Shown here piece after piece: positions 56,352 to 64,000 of a stretch of DNA of 64,000 bases. The position numbers and the translations under genes were made by a program. Origin of the DNA: Rhizobium subbaraonis (lineage in GTDB: Bacteria; Pseudomonadota; Alphaproteobacteria; Rhizobiales; Rhizobiaceae); assembly GCF_900220975.1 (NCBI RefSeq), contig NZ_OBQD01000011.1:1-64000 (forward strand), given 5' to 3'. The notes under the pieces were generated by a model. It did no database searches. It had not been told where the DNA came from and saw nothing but the letters and a program-made list of their open reading frames with translations. Every line of letters begins with the position of its first letter. Within the stretch, counting starts at the first letter, position 1.

Positions 56352-58415
56352 ATGAGCGCAACTTCGAAAATCAGCCCCGCTTTGGTCGACTGGAGCGGGA
56401 TCAACGGCCTGCCGCGCTTCGACCTCGTCTCCGACGACAGCTTTGCCGATGCCTTCGATGCGGCCCTCATCCTGCACGAGGCCGAAATCGAGGCGATCGC
56501 CAAGAACCCCGCTGCTGCGAGTTTCGACAATACCGTGGTGGCGCTCGAGATCGCCGGCGACGAGCTTTCCCGGGTTTCGGCTCTGTTCTGGAGCCGCGCC
56601 GGAGCCAATACGAACGATGTCATCCAGGCGCTGGAGCGCGAGATCGCGCCGAAGATGTCGCGACACTACTCCAAGATCGGCAACAATGCTGAACTCTTCG
56701 CCCGTATCGATGCGCTCTGGGAGCAACGCGACACGCTCGGCCTTTCCGTCGAGCAGATGCGGGTGTTGGAGCGGCACTGGAAGGGCTTCGTCAAGTCGGG
56801 TGCGAAACTTGAAAAGCCGAAGCAGGAACGCCTGTCTGCCATTAACGAGCGGCTTGCCGGCCTTGGCGCGCAGTTCGGCCAGAACGTGCTTGCCGACGAG
56901 AAGGACTGGTCACTGCTCCTTTCCGACGTGGCGGACCTCGAAGGGCTTCCCGGGTTCCTGAAGGATGCGATGGCGGCCGCCGCGCGCGAGCGGGGCGCGG
57001 ACGGCAAGTACGCGGTGACCCTGTCGCGTTCGATCATCGAGCCTTTTCTCACCTTCTCCAACCGCCGCGACCTGCGCGAGCAGGCGTTCCGGGCCTGGAT
57101 CGCGCGCGGTATGAATGGCGGCGCCACCGATAACCGCGAGATCGTGCGCGAGACGCTGGCGCTTCGGGCGGAAAAGGCAGGCTTGCTGGGCTATGAAAAC
57201 TACGCGGCGCTGAAGCTCGACAACACCATGGCGAAGACGCCCGAGGCGGTGAACGATCTGCTGACGCAGGTCTGGGACAAGGCGGTGGCGCGTGCCGGCG
57301 AGGAAGAGCAGGAGCTTGCCCGCCTCGTGGCGGCCGAAGGCCGCAACCATCCCGTCCTGCCGTGGGACTGGCGGTACTACGCCGAAAAGCTGAGGGCGGA
57401 GAAGTTTGACTTTTCCGAAGCGGAGCTGAAACCCTACCTGCAACTTGAAAAGGTAATCGAGGCCTGCTTCGACGTCGCCGAGCGGCTGTTCGGCATTCAC
57501 GCCGTGCCGCTTGCGGGCGTGCCTGTCTATCATCCAGACGTGCGCGTCTTCGAGATCCGTAACCGCGACGGCAAGCTGGTCGCCATGTTCCTCGGTGACT
57601 ACTTTGCCCGCCCGTCCAAACGCTCGGGCGCCTGGATGAGCGCCTACCAGAGCCAGCACAAGCTGCCGTCGAAGAACGGGTCGATCGGAGAGCTTCCGAT
57701 CATCTACAACGTCTGCAATTTCGCCAAGCCCGCCGAGGGCAAGCCGGCGCTGCTGTCGCTCGACGACGCCCGCACGCTGTTCCATGAGTTCGGCCACGCG
57801 CTGCACGGCATGCTCTCCGACGTCACCTATCCGTCCGTCTCGGGCACGGGCGTTTCCCGCGACTTCGTGGAACTGCCCTCGCAGCTCTACGAGCACTGGC
57901 TGACGGTGCCGGAAATCCTGAAGACCTATGCGGTGCACTACGAGACCGGGGAGCCGATGCCGCAGGCGCTGCTCGACAAGGTGCTGGCCGCGCGGACCTT
58001 CAATGCCGGGTTCAACACCGTGGAGTTCACCTCCTCGGCGCTGGTCGACATGGCGTTCCACACGCAAGGCGCCGTCGAGGACCCGATGGCGGTGCAGGGC
58101 GAGGTACTGAAGAAGATCCGGATGCCGGCCTCGATCGTCATGCGCCACGCCACCCCGCATTTCCAGCATGTCTTTTCCGGCGACGGCTATTCGGCCGGCT
58201 ACTACTCCTACATGTGGTCGGAAGTTCTGGATGCCGATGCGTTTGCCGCTTTCACCGAGACGGGCGATGCCTTCGACCCCGGCATGGCGGCAAAGCTGAA
58301 GGCCAACATCTACTCCGTCGGCGGCGCCGTCGATCCCGAGGATGCCTACAAGGCCTTCCGTGGCAAGCTGCCGACGATCGACGCGATGCTGGAAAAGAAG
58401 GGGCTGGCGGGCTAG
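56352..58415 (+). CDS. M3-family metallopeptidase (Dcp/oligopeptidase A-like)
   Basis: 687 residues from ATG 56352, with GAGGA 5 bp upstream. It is a large helical peptidase with the zinc motif LFHEFGHALHGML (HEFGH at about 478-482), the downstream Glu in RDFVELPSQLYEHW, and typical AYQSQHKLPSKNGS and SGDGYSAGYYSYMWSEVLDAD. The family degrades short peptides, including signal-peptide fragments. No signal sequence is present, so it is cytoplasmic. Monocistronic. Confidence 0.93.
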   Translation: MSATSKISPALVDWSGINGLPRFDLVSDDSFADAFDAALILHEAEIEAIAKNPAAASFDNTVVALEIAGDELSRVSALFWSRAGANTNDVIQALEREIAPKMSRHYSKIGNNAELFARIDALWEQRDTLGLSVEQMRVLERHWKGFVKSGAKLEKPKQERLSAINERLAGLGAQFGQNVLADEKDWSLLLSDVADLEGLPGFLKDAMAAAARERGADGKYAVTLSRSIIEPFLTFSNRRDLREQAFRAWIARGMNGGATDNREIVRETLALRAEKAGLLGYENYAALKLDNTMAKTPEAVNDLLTQVWDKAVARAGEEEQELARLVAAEGRNHPVLPWDWRYYAEKLRAEKFDFSEAELKPYLQLEKVIEACFDVAERLFGIHAVPLAGVPVYHPDVRVFEIRNRDGKLVAMFLGDYFARPSKRSGAWMSAYQSQHKLPSKNGSIGELPIIYNVCNFAKPAEGKPALLSLDDARTLFHEFGHALHGMLSDVTYPSVSGTGVSRDFVELPSQLYEHWLTVPEILKTYAVHYETGEPMPQALLDKVLAARTFNAGFNTVEFTSSALVDMAFHTQGAVEDPMAVQGEVLKKIRMPASIVMRHATPHFQHVFSGDGYSAGYYSYMWSEVLDADAFAAFTETGDAFDPGMAAKLKANIYSVGGAVDPEDAYKAFRGKLPTIDAMLEKKGLAG

Positions 58416-58430
58416 GCATTGCTATTGCCG

Positions 58431-58468
58431 CATTGCGGACCGAAGCGATGCCGCTTCGGTCCGCAATG
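58431..58468. repeat. 17-bp perfect hairpin after the M3 peptidase
   Basis: Arms CATTGCGGACCGAAGCG (58431-58447) and its exact complement (58452-58468) leave a 4-nt loop ATGC. There is no T tract on either side, so it is either a weak terminator or a structural element protecting the peptidase mRNA 3' end. Confidence 0.7.
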
Positions 58469-58624
58469 GTCCGGCCGCCGTCCGCCCGTCGGATCCTCGT
58501 CATCTCCCCGTCACCGAACTGTATCGCCGGCGTCATCGATCCGTAACGCCTGTGACATGTGCTCCCCCGATGGTCGGCCGCGCGCGGACCGGCCGGCGAT
58601 TCGCGCCTAATCGACGGGGGATCC

Positions 58625-60184
58625 ATGGCGAAAGCGGCCGACGTCCTGACACGGCGCTCCTTCCTTGCGACGGCCGGGGCCGCGGGTTTGGCTGCATCCT
58701 CGGCGCTTGCCGTGCCGCACTATGCCCGCAGGCACGGCAGCCCGGTCTTTACCCACGGCGTCCAGTCCGGCGACGTTGATACGTCGTCGGGCATGATCTG
58801 GGCGCGGGCGGACAGGCCGGTGGAGATAGCGGTCGAATATTCCACCACCGAAAGCTTCACGAACGCGACCCGCGGCCCGGTCCTGAAGGCGGGGCGCGAG
58901 ACCGACTTTGCCGCCAAGCACCTCCTGACCGATTTGCTGCCGGACCAGGACATCTTCTATCGGCTGACGGCCAGCGATCCCACTTCCAGCCATCTCGTCT
59001 CCGAGCCGATCGTCGGCCGGTTCAGGACGGCGCCGCTGCGCCGGCGCTCGATCCGCTTCGTCTGGTCCGGGGACACGGCGGGGCAGGGCTGGGGCATCGA
59101 CGACGTCGGCATGAAGACATATTCGACCATGGTTCTGCACGAGCCGGATTTCTTCATCCATTCCGGCGATACCATCTATGCGGACAATCCGATCCCCGAC
59201 GAGATCAAGCTGCGCGACGGCACGATCTGGAAGAACCGCGTCGTCACCGACGAGAAGCGCGAGGTGGCGCGCACGCTCGACGAATATCGCGGGCAGTGGA
59301 AGTACAACCTGCTCGACCGGCATCTCCTGGATTTCAATGCGCAGGTGCCGACCTTCTTCCAGTGGGACGACCACGAAGTGCTGAACAACTGGTCCCCCTC
59401 GACCGACCTGCGCGATGATCCGCGGTATCCGGAGAAGGATGTTGCCGTCTATGCCCGGCGCGCGATGCGGGCGTTTCAGGAAATGGCGCCGATCCGCTAT
59501 TTTCCGACCGAGCCGGGTCGGATCTTCCGTAAGGTCGCCTACGGTCCGCTTCTCGACGTCTTCTTCGTCGATCTTCGCTCCTACCGGACGGCGAACAGGG
59601 GTACCGACCTCGGCCTGTTCGGCTGGCGACAGGCGGACTGGCTGAAACGCGAGCTTGCCGCCTCCCGGGCCACCTGGAAGGTGATCGCCTGCGACATGCC
59701 GCTCGGTGTGGTGATCTGGGACGACTACGGCCGCAAGCTCGGCTATGAAGGCGTGGCGGACGGGCTGAACGGGCCGCCGGCAGCGCGCGAGCGCGAGATC
59801 GCCGATCTGCTCACCTTCATGCGCGACAATGCCATTCGTAACGTCGTTTGGCTGACGGCGGACATTCACTACACCGCCGCCCATCACTACGACCCGGCCC
59901 GGGCCACGTTCAAGGAATTCGAGCCGTTCTGGGAGTTCGTGTCAGGGCCCCTGCATTCGGGGACCTACGGGCCGCATCCGCTGGACATGACCTTCGGGCC
60001 GGAGGTCCGCTTCATCAAGGCGTCAGGCGGTGGCGTCGACAGCAACCTGCCGCCGTCGGCAGGCCTGCAGTTCTTCGGCCTCGTCGATATCGACGGTTCG
60101 AGCGAGCAGATGACGGTGCGGCTGATGGACCGCGAGGACCGCGGGCTGTGGAGCGTGACGCTCGATCCGGCGGTGACGTCATGA
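58625..60184 (+). CDS. phoD: Tat-exported alkaline phosphatase D family protein
   Basis: 519 residues from ATG 58625 (GGGGG upstream). The twin-arginine signal [20 protein letters not shown] is clear. It has the PhoD N-terminal domain ([20 protein letters not shown]) and the metallophosphatase core ([59 protein letters not shown]). It would release phosphate, or cleave phosphodiesters, in the periplasm. No Pho-box was recognised upstream. Monocistronic, followed by typA. Confidence 0.92.
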   Translation: MAKAADVLTRRSFLATAGAAGLAASSALAVPHYARRHGSPVFTHGVQSGDVDTSSGMIWARADRPVEIAVEYSTTESFTNATRGPVLKAGRETDFAAKHLLTDLLPDQDIFYRLTASDPTSSHLVSEPIVGRFRTAPLRRRSIRFVWSGDTAGQGWGIDDVGMKTYSTMVLHEPDFFIHSGDTIYADNPIPDEIKLRDGTIWKNRVVTDEKREVARTLDEYRGQWKYNLLDRHLLDFNAQVPTFFQWDDHEVLNNWSPSTDLRDDPRYPEKDVAVYARRAMRAFQEMAPIRYFPTEPGRIFRKVAYGPLLDVFFVDLRSYRTANRGTDLGLFGWRQADWLKRELAASRATWKVIACDMPLGVVIWDDYGRKLGYEGVADGLNGPPAAREREIADLLTFMRDNAIRNVVWLTADIHYTAAHHYDPARATFKEFEPFWEFVSGPLHSGTYGPHPLDMTFGPEVRFIKASGGGVDSNLPPSAGLQFFGLVDIDGSSEQMTVRLMDREDRGLWSVTLDPAVTS

Positions 60185-60329
60185 ATGCCGGCGACCTGCG
60201 GTCTGCATGGCGCGCAAGACAGAGTTTCCGCCTGCCTCTTTCGCAATTGCGTAAAACCATGTATGGAGCGCGCCAAATGCACGTGGCGCCTCTTCTTTCG
60301 TGCGCGCCCCAAAACTCAGAGATTTAGAT

Positions 60330-62159
60330 ATGTCCATTCGCAATATCGCGATCATCGCGCACGTCGACCATGGCAAGACCACGCTCGTCGACGAACTCCT
60401 GAAGCAGTCCGGCTCGTTCCGCGAAAACCAGCGCGTTGCCGAACGCGTGATGGACTCGAACGATCTCGAAAAGGAACGCGGCATCACCATCCTCGCCAAG
60501 GCCACCTCGGTGGAGTGGAAGGGGCATCGCATCAACATCGTCGACACGCCCGGCCACGCCGACTTCGGCGGCGAAGTCGAGCGCATCCTGTCGATGGTGG
60601 ACGGTGCCATCGTTCTGGTCGACTCGTCGGAAGGCCCGATGCCGCAGACCAAGTTCGTCGTCGGCAAGGCGCTCAAGGTCGGCCTGAAGCCGATCGTCGC
60701 TATCAACAAGATCGACCGTCCGGACGGCCGTCACGAGGAAGTGCTGAACGAGGTGTTCGACCTGTTCGCCAATCTTGACGCGACCGACGAGCAGCTCGAT
60801 TTCCCGATCCTCTACGGTTCGGGCCGTAACGGCTGGATGAATGTCAACCCGGAAGGCCCGCAGGACGAGGGCATGGCGCCGCTGCTCGATCTCGTGCTCA
60901 AGCATGTGCCGGAGCCGACGGTCGCTGAGGGTCCGTTCCGCATGATCGGCACGATCCTGGAAGCCAACCCCTTCCTCGGCCGCATCATCACCGGCCGCAT
61001 CCATTCCGGCTCGATCAAGCCGAACCAGGCCGTCAAGGTTCTGGGCCAGGACGGCAAGCTGATCGAGAACGGCCGCATCTCGAAGATCCTCGCCTTCCGC
61101 GGCATCGAGCGCACGGCGATCGAGGAAGCGCAGGCAGGTGACATCGTCGCGATCGCCGGCCTCACCAAGGGCACGGTCGCCGACACGTTCTGCGATCCGT
61201 CCGTTTCGGAAGCGCTGAAGGCGCAGCCGATCGACCCGCCGACCGTCACCATGTCCTTCATCGTCAACGACAGCCCGCTTGCCGGCACCGAAGGCGACAA
61301 GGTGACGAGCCGCGTGATCCGTGACCGTCTGTTCAAGGAAGCCGAAGGCAACGTGGCCTTAAAGATCGAAGAGTCCGGCGACAAGGATTCGTTCTTCGTC
61401 TCGGGCCGCGGCGAACTGCAGCTTGCCGTTCTGATCGAGACCATGCGCCGCGAAGGCTTCGAGCTTGCCGTATCGCGTCCGCGCGTCGTCATGCACAAGG
61501 ACGAGGCGACCGGCCAGATGCTGGAGCCGATCGAGGAAGTCGTCATCGACGTCGATGAAGAACATTCCGGCGTTGTCGTGCAGAAGATGTCCGAGCGCAA
61601 GGCCGAGATGGTCGAGCTGCGTCCTTCGGGCGGCAATCGCGTCCGTCTCGTCTTCTTCGCGCCGACCCGCGGCCTCATTGGCTACCAGTCGGAACTTCTG
61701 ACGGATACGCGCGGCACGGCGATCATGAACCGCCTGTTCCACGACTACCAGCCCTACAAGGGCGAGATCGGCGGTCGCGTCAACGGCGTGCTGCTGGCCA
61801 ACGAAGCGGGCGAAGCCGTCGCCTATGCACTCTTCAACCTCGAGGACCGCGGCCCGATGGTCATCGACGCTGGCGAGAAGGTCTATATGGGCATGATCGT
61901 CGGCATCCACTCGCGCGACAACGACCTGGAAGTGAACGTGCTGAAGGGCAAGAAGCTGACCAACATCCGCGCCGCCGGCAAGGATGAAGCCGTTCGCCTG
62001 ACGCCGCCGATCAAGATGACGCTGGAGCGTGCGCTTTCCTGGATCCAGGACGACGAACTCGTCGAAGTGACGCCGAAGTCGATCCGCCTGCGCAAGCTGT
62101 ATCTCGATCCGAACGACCGCAAGCGATTCGAGAAGTCGCGTACGGCCGGTGCTGCCTGA
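60330..62159 (+). CDS. typA: Ribosome-associated GTPase TypA/BipA
   Basis: 609 residues from ATG 60330. The translation-factor GTPase has [14 protein letters not shown], the switch [22 protein letters not shown] and [14 protein letters not shown]-like domains III and V and the BipA-specific C-terminal domain are present ([35 protein letters not shown]). It binds 70S ribosomes, helps 50S assembly, and acts under cold and other stress. It ends in a clear terminator at 62201. Confidence 0.96.
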   Translation: MSIRNIAIIAHVDHGKTTLVDELLKQSGSFRENQRVAERVMDSNDLEKERGITILAKATSVEWKGHRINIVDTPGHADFGGEVERILSMVDGAIVLVDSSEGPMPQTKFVVGKALKVGLKPIVAINKIDRPDGRHEEVLNEVFDLFANLDATDEQLDFPILYGSGRNGWMNVNPEGPQDEGMAPLLDLVLKHVPEPTVAEGPFRMIGTILEANPFLGRIITGRIHSGSIKPNQAVKVLGQDGKLIENGRISKILAFRGIERTAIEEAQAGDIVAIAGLTKGTVADTFCDPSVSEALKAQPIDPPTVTMSFIVNDSPLAGTEGDKVTSRVIRDRLFKEAEGNVALKIEESGDKDSFFVSGRGELQLAVLIETMRREGFELAVSRPRVVMHKDEATGQMLEPIEEVVIDVDEEHSGVVVQKMSERKAEMVELRPSGGNRVRLVFFAPTRGLIGYQSELLTDTRGTAIMNRLFHDYQPYKGEIGGRVNGVLLANEAGEAVAYALFNLEDRGPMVIDAGEKVYMGMIVGIHSRDNDLEVNVLKGKKLTNIRAAGKDEAVRLTPPIKMTLERALSWIQDDELVEVTPKSIRLRKLYLDPNDRKRFEKSRTAGAA

Positions 62160-62200
62160 TTCGCGCTGAAACTACGCCAGACCATCCCCAAATCGATCGA

Positions 62201-62229
62201 GGCCCCGGTAGAAATGCCGGGGCCTTTTT
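62201..62229 (+). terminator. Terminator of typA
   Basis: GGCCCCGG (62201-62208) pairs with CCGGGGCC (62217-62224) across an 8-nt loop and is followed by TTTTT. It is 41 bp past the typA stop. Confidence 0.9.
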
Positions 62230-62379
62230 CATGTGTGTGCAACCCTGTTACGCCTTGTCGGCAATCTTAAAAAAGCGTTAACTTTCCAGGACGCCGCAAG
62301 CAAACTTGCCTGTGGGCAAGGGGGTCCCCGGATTCACCCGGGATTCCGGCGGAGTCTGTGCGGGTTTAGAGTCATTTCG

Positions 62380-62886
62380 ATGAAAACACTATCGATCGAT
62401 GTGCGGCGCGCCGAGCCGCAGGATGCAGGGGCCATCTCCGAGGCTCACCGCGCGTCCTGGCTCCAGGCCTATGGCGGGATCATCCCGCACAAGCCGCTGA
62501 CGCAGATGGTGCAGCGGCGCGACGAGACCTGGTGGCGCAAGGCCACGCGCGGTCCGGCCACGCTTCTGGTGCTGGACGTCGCCGGCGTCGTCGCCGGCTA
62601 TGCGACGCTCGGCCTGAACCGCGCCCGCGCCCTGCCGCAGGATGGTGAAATCTACGAGATCTATCTGCGCCCCGAATATCAGGGCATCGGGCTCGGGCGC
62701 CTGCTGTTCGGCGAAAGCCGCAGGCTGCTGAAATCGCTCGGCTGCGAGGGGTTCGTTGTCTGGTGCCTCGAAGACAGCCAGCTTGCCAGCAGCTTCTTCC
62801 GCTCCGCCGGCGGCGTCGATATCGCCGAGGGCATGGAGAACTTCGCCGAAAAGGAACTCAAGAAAATCGGCTTCATCTTCCGCTGA
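62380..62886 (+). CDS. GNAT-family N-acetyltransferase
   Basis: 168 residues from ATG 62380; the ribosome site is weak. The GNAT fold has ISEAHRASWLQAYGGIIP, ATLLVLDVAGVVAGYATL, the acetyl-CoA loop YLRPEYQGIGLGRLLFGES (Q/R-x-x-G-x-G/A) and the end GGVDIAEGMENFAEKELKKI. The acceptor is unknown, as for most single-domain members. It lies alone between typA and the cytochrome gene. Confidence 0.87.
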   Translation: MKTLSIDVRRAEPQDAGAISEAHRASWLQAYGGIIPHKPLTQMVQRRDETWWRKATRGPATLLVLDVAGVVAGYATLGLNRARALPQDGEIYEIYLRPEYQGIGLGRLLFGESRRLLKSLGCEGFVVWCLEDSQLASSFFRSAGGVDIAEGMENFAEKELKKIGFIFR

Positions 62887-63164
62887 GCCTCGCTCGCACA
62901 CGGCGAAACGGGATCCGCCACAGCGCTCCATCCTGTTGTTGTTCGCGATAGCAGACGCAGGGCCGTTTCGTTCTGGCAAGAGTGTCCATGCGGCATCCTC
63001 CGAATGCGGTAGATTGACTTCTTCGCTGCCGGCCTTACCTGAATAGGTGTCGCGCGCGTCGCCATCTGGTTGGCGCGGAGTTCGTGGCGGGGGCTGCCGG
63101 CGACGGTGGGTTCGTGCATCGGCGTCCAGGCTCTCTGGCAACCTCCAGGGAGGAGAAGCTTGCC
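62887..63164. other. Intergenic region before cytochrome c gene
   Basis: About 280 bp with no supportable gene. AGGGAGGAG just before 63165 sets the cytochrome start. No Fnr-type box (TTGA-N6-TCAA) was found here. Confidence 0.4.
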
Positions 63165-63545
63165 ATGCGTCGTGTGCTTTTGTCGTTTGCCATTTGTCTT
63201 GGCGCCAACCTGCCTTCGAATGCGCAGGAGGGCGACGCGGCCGCGGGCGCCATCGTCTTCAAGAAGTGCGCGATATGCCACGCCGCAGATACCGATACCA
63301 ACAAGGTCGGCCCATCGCTTCAAGGGGTGATCGGACGTGCTGCCGGGACACATCCGGATTTCAAGTATTCGGCCGCGATGGTGGATGCGGGCAAGGGCGG
63401 CCTGGTCTGGGACGAGGCGACATTGCGCGACTATCTCCACAATCCGAAGGCCAAGCTGAAGGGCACGAAGATGGTGTTTGCGGGGCTGAAGGACGATACG
63501 GACATATCCAACCTGCTCGCCTATCTGAAGCAGTATTCGCCGTGA
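63165..63545 (+). CDS. Periplasmic class I cytochrome c (c2/c550-like)
   Basis: 126 residues from ATG 63165. The signal MRRVLLSFAICLGANLPSNA is followed by the haem motif CAICH in VFKKCAICHAADTDTNKVGP, and the axial Met is in LKGTKMVFAGLKDD. The mature size (about 105) fits soluble cytochrome c2/c550, which carries electrons to terminal oxidases. The oxidase subunit II gene begins 140 bp downstream, so it is probably that enzyme's donor. Confidence 0.9.
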   Translation: MRRVLLSFAICLGANLPSNAQEGDAAAGAIVFKKCAICHAADTDTNKVGPSLQGVIGRAAGTHPDFKYSAAMVDAGKGGLVWDEATLRDYLHNPKAKLKGTKMVFAGLKDDTDISNLLAYLKQYSP

Positions 63546-63685
63546 GGGCTGGTCCGGCAACGGGCCCGCGCGCCGCGAACGCCAACCTGTAATTGCTTGT
63601 GTTTTTCGTTCGTGAGATAATTCACATGTAACAGGGTTGAGATTGCAGCTTCATGTCCACGGCCGACAGGGCGGGAGGGACGGAA

Positions 63686-64000
63686 ATGGCAGTCGTACTG
63701 GTGCTTGTTGCGATCGCGGTCGGCTCGGTGCTGTTTCACATCCTGAGCCCATGGTGGTGGACTCCGATCGCGTCAAACTGGAGCTATATCGACCACACGC
63801 TCGTCATCACCTTCTGGATCACCGGGGCGGTGTTCGTCGCCGTCGTGCTTTTCCTTGCCTATTGCGTCTGGCGCTTCCGTCATGATCCCGGCCGCCGGGC
63901 CGCCTACGAGCCGGAAAACCGCCGGCTGGAGGGCGGGCTTGCCGCAGGTACGGCGCTCGGCGTCGTGGTCATGCTCGCGCCGGGACTGTTCGTTTGGCAC
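63686..64000 (+). CDS. Cytochrome c oxidase subunit II (partial, runs off right edge)
   Basis: 105 codons are visible from ATG 63686, which follows GGGAGGGACGG; an in-frame ATG at 63653 would add 11 polar residues. It has a short first hydrophobic stretch (VVLVLVAIAVGSVLF), then YIDHTLVITFWITGAVFVAV leading to a membrane helix, and RFRHDPGRRAAYEPENRRLE before the next helix. This resembles the membrane part of subunit II in an alternative (non-aa3) haem-copper oxidase branch. The CuA cupredoxin domain would lie outside the window, so the type of oxidase is open. Confidence 0.75.
   Translation, partial: MAVVLVLVAIAVGSVLFHILSPWWWTPIASNWSYIDHTLVITFWITGAVFVAVVLFLAYCVWRFRHDPGRRAAYEPENRRLEGGLAAGTALGVVVMLAPGLFVWH

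Overview
The window looks like a chromosomal segment of an alphaproteobacterium of the family Rhizobiaceae (Sinorhizobium/Ensifer, Rhizobium, Agrobacterium or Shinella type). The basis is the GC-rich coding sequence, the protein similarities, and a gene order that I recall as typical of that family: ffh, chorismate mutase, rpsP, rimM and trmD near rplS, then dapF, mtaB, ftsY and yciB, plus glnK-amtB, ftsK, lolA and xthA. There is no rRNA, CRISPR array, insertion sequence or integrase. The only RNA gene is one tRNA-Gly(GCC).

Accessory-looking left part (1-17000). A periplasmic adaptor (HlyD) and a fused ABC-ABC-permease of the RbbA type run leftward out of the window. They are separated from a TetR regulator by about 1 kb of palindrome-rich DNA. 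Next comes an acetyl-phosphate module: a hydratase-like/phosphotransacetylase fusion whose hydratase active site looks lost, acetate kinase, and a truncated fabI remnant cut off next to a DUF2934 gene. An alpha-glucan phosphorylase follows, preceded by a candidate FixK/Fnr box. From 12452 to 16957 lies a sulfide/persulfide detoxification island: Blh (sulfurtransferase plus persulfide dioxygenase), two half-size YeeE/YedE sulfur transporters, a TauE/SafE exporter, an AhpD-like protein, and a convergent peroxiredoxin-ArsR operon. Both promoters of the island carry the 9-mer TGTGTAATT.

Housekeeping centre (17500-47900). It contains the tRNA-Gly, a ProX-type tRNA deacylase, CnoX-like thioredoxin, a LON-domain protein, Trm112-like protein, an UbiH-type hydroxylase, acyl-CoA thioesterase II, sigma-54-type glnK-amtB, ftsK, lolA, xthA, a stand-alone cyclic-nucleotide domain protein, an OmpR-type regulator, aldo/keto reductase, SixA and leuC. 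An amino-acid ABC transporter without its ATPase is coupled to a methyltransferase. The ribosome/SRP block follows: rplS is separated from trmD by an opposing TSUP exporter gene, and ffh, chorismate mutase, rpsP, rimM and trmD form one leftward unit. A metallo-hydrolase gene and the dapF-mtaB-ftsY-yciB unit complete this part.

Right part (47900-64000). A TctDE two-component system lies beside an iron-type periplasmic binding protein and the tctCBA tricarboxylate transporter. Then come a 53-residue small protein between two hairpins, a DUF475 membrane protein, an M3 peptidase, a Tat-exported PhoD phosphatase, typA, a GNAT acetyltransferase, a periplasmic cytochrome c, and the start of a cytochrome oxidase subunit II running off the right edge.

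Functions are assigned by recognising motifs and family resemblance by eye. No database search was possible.
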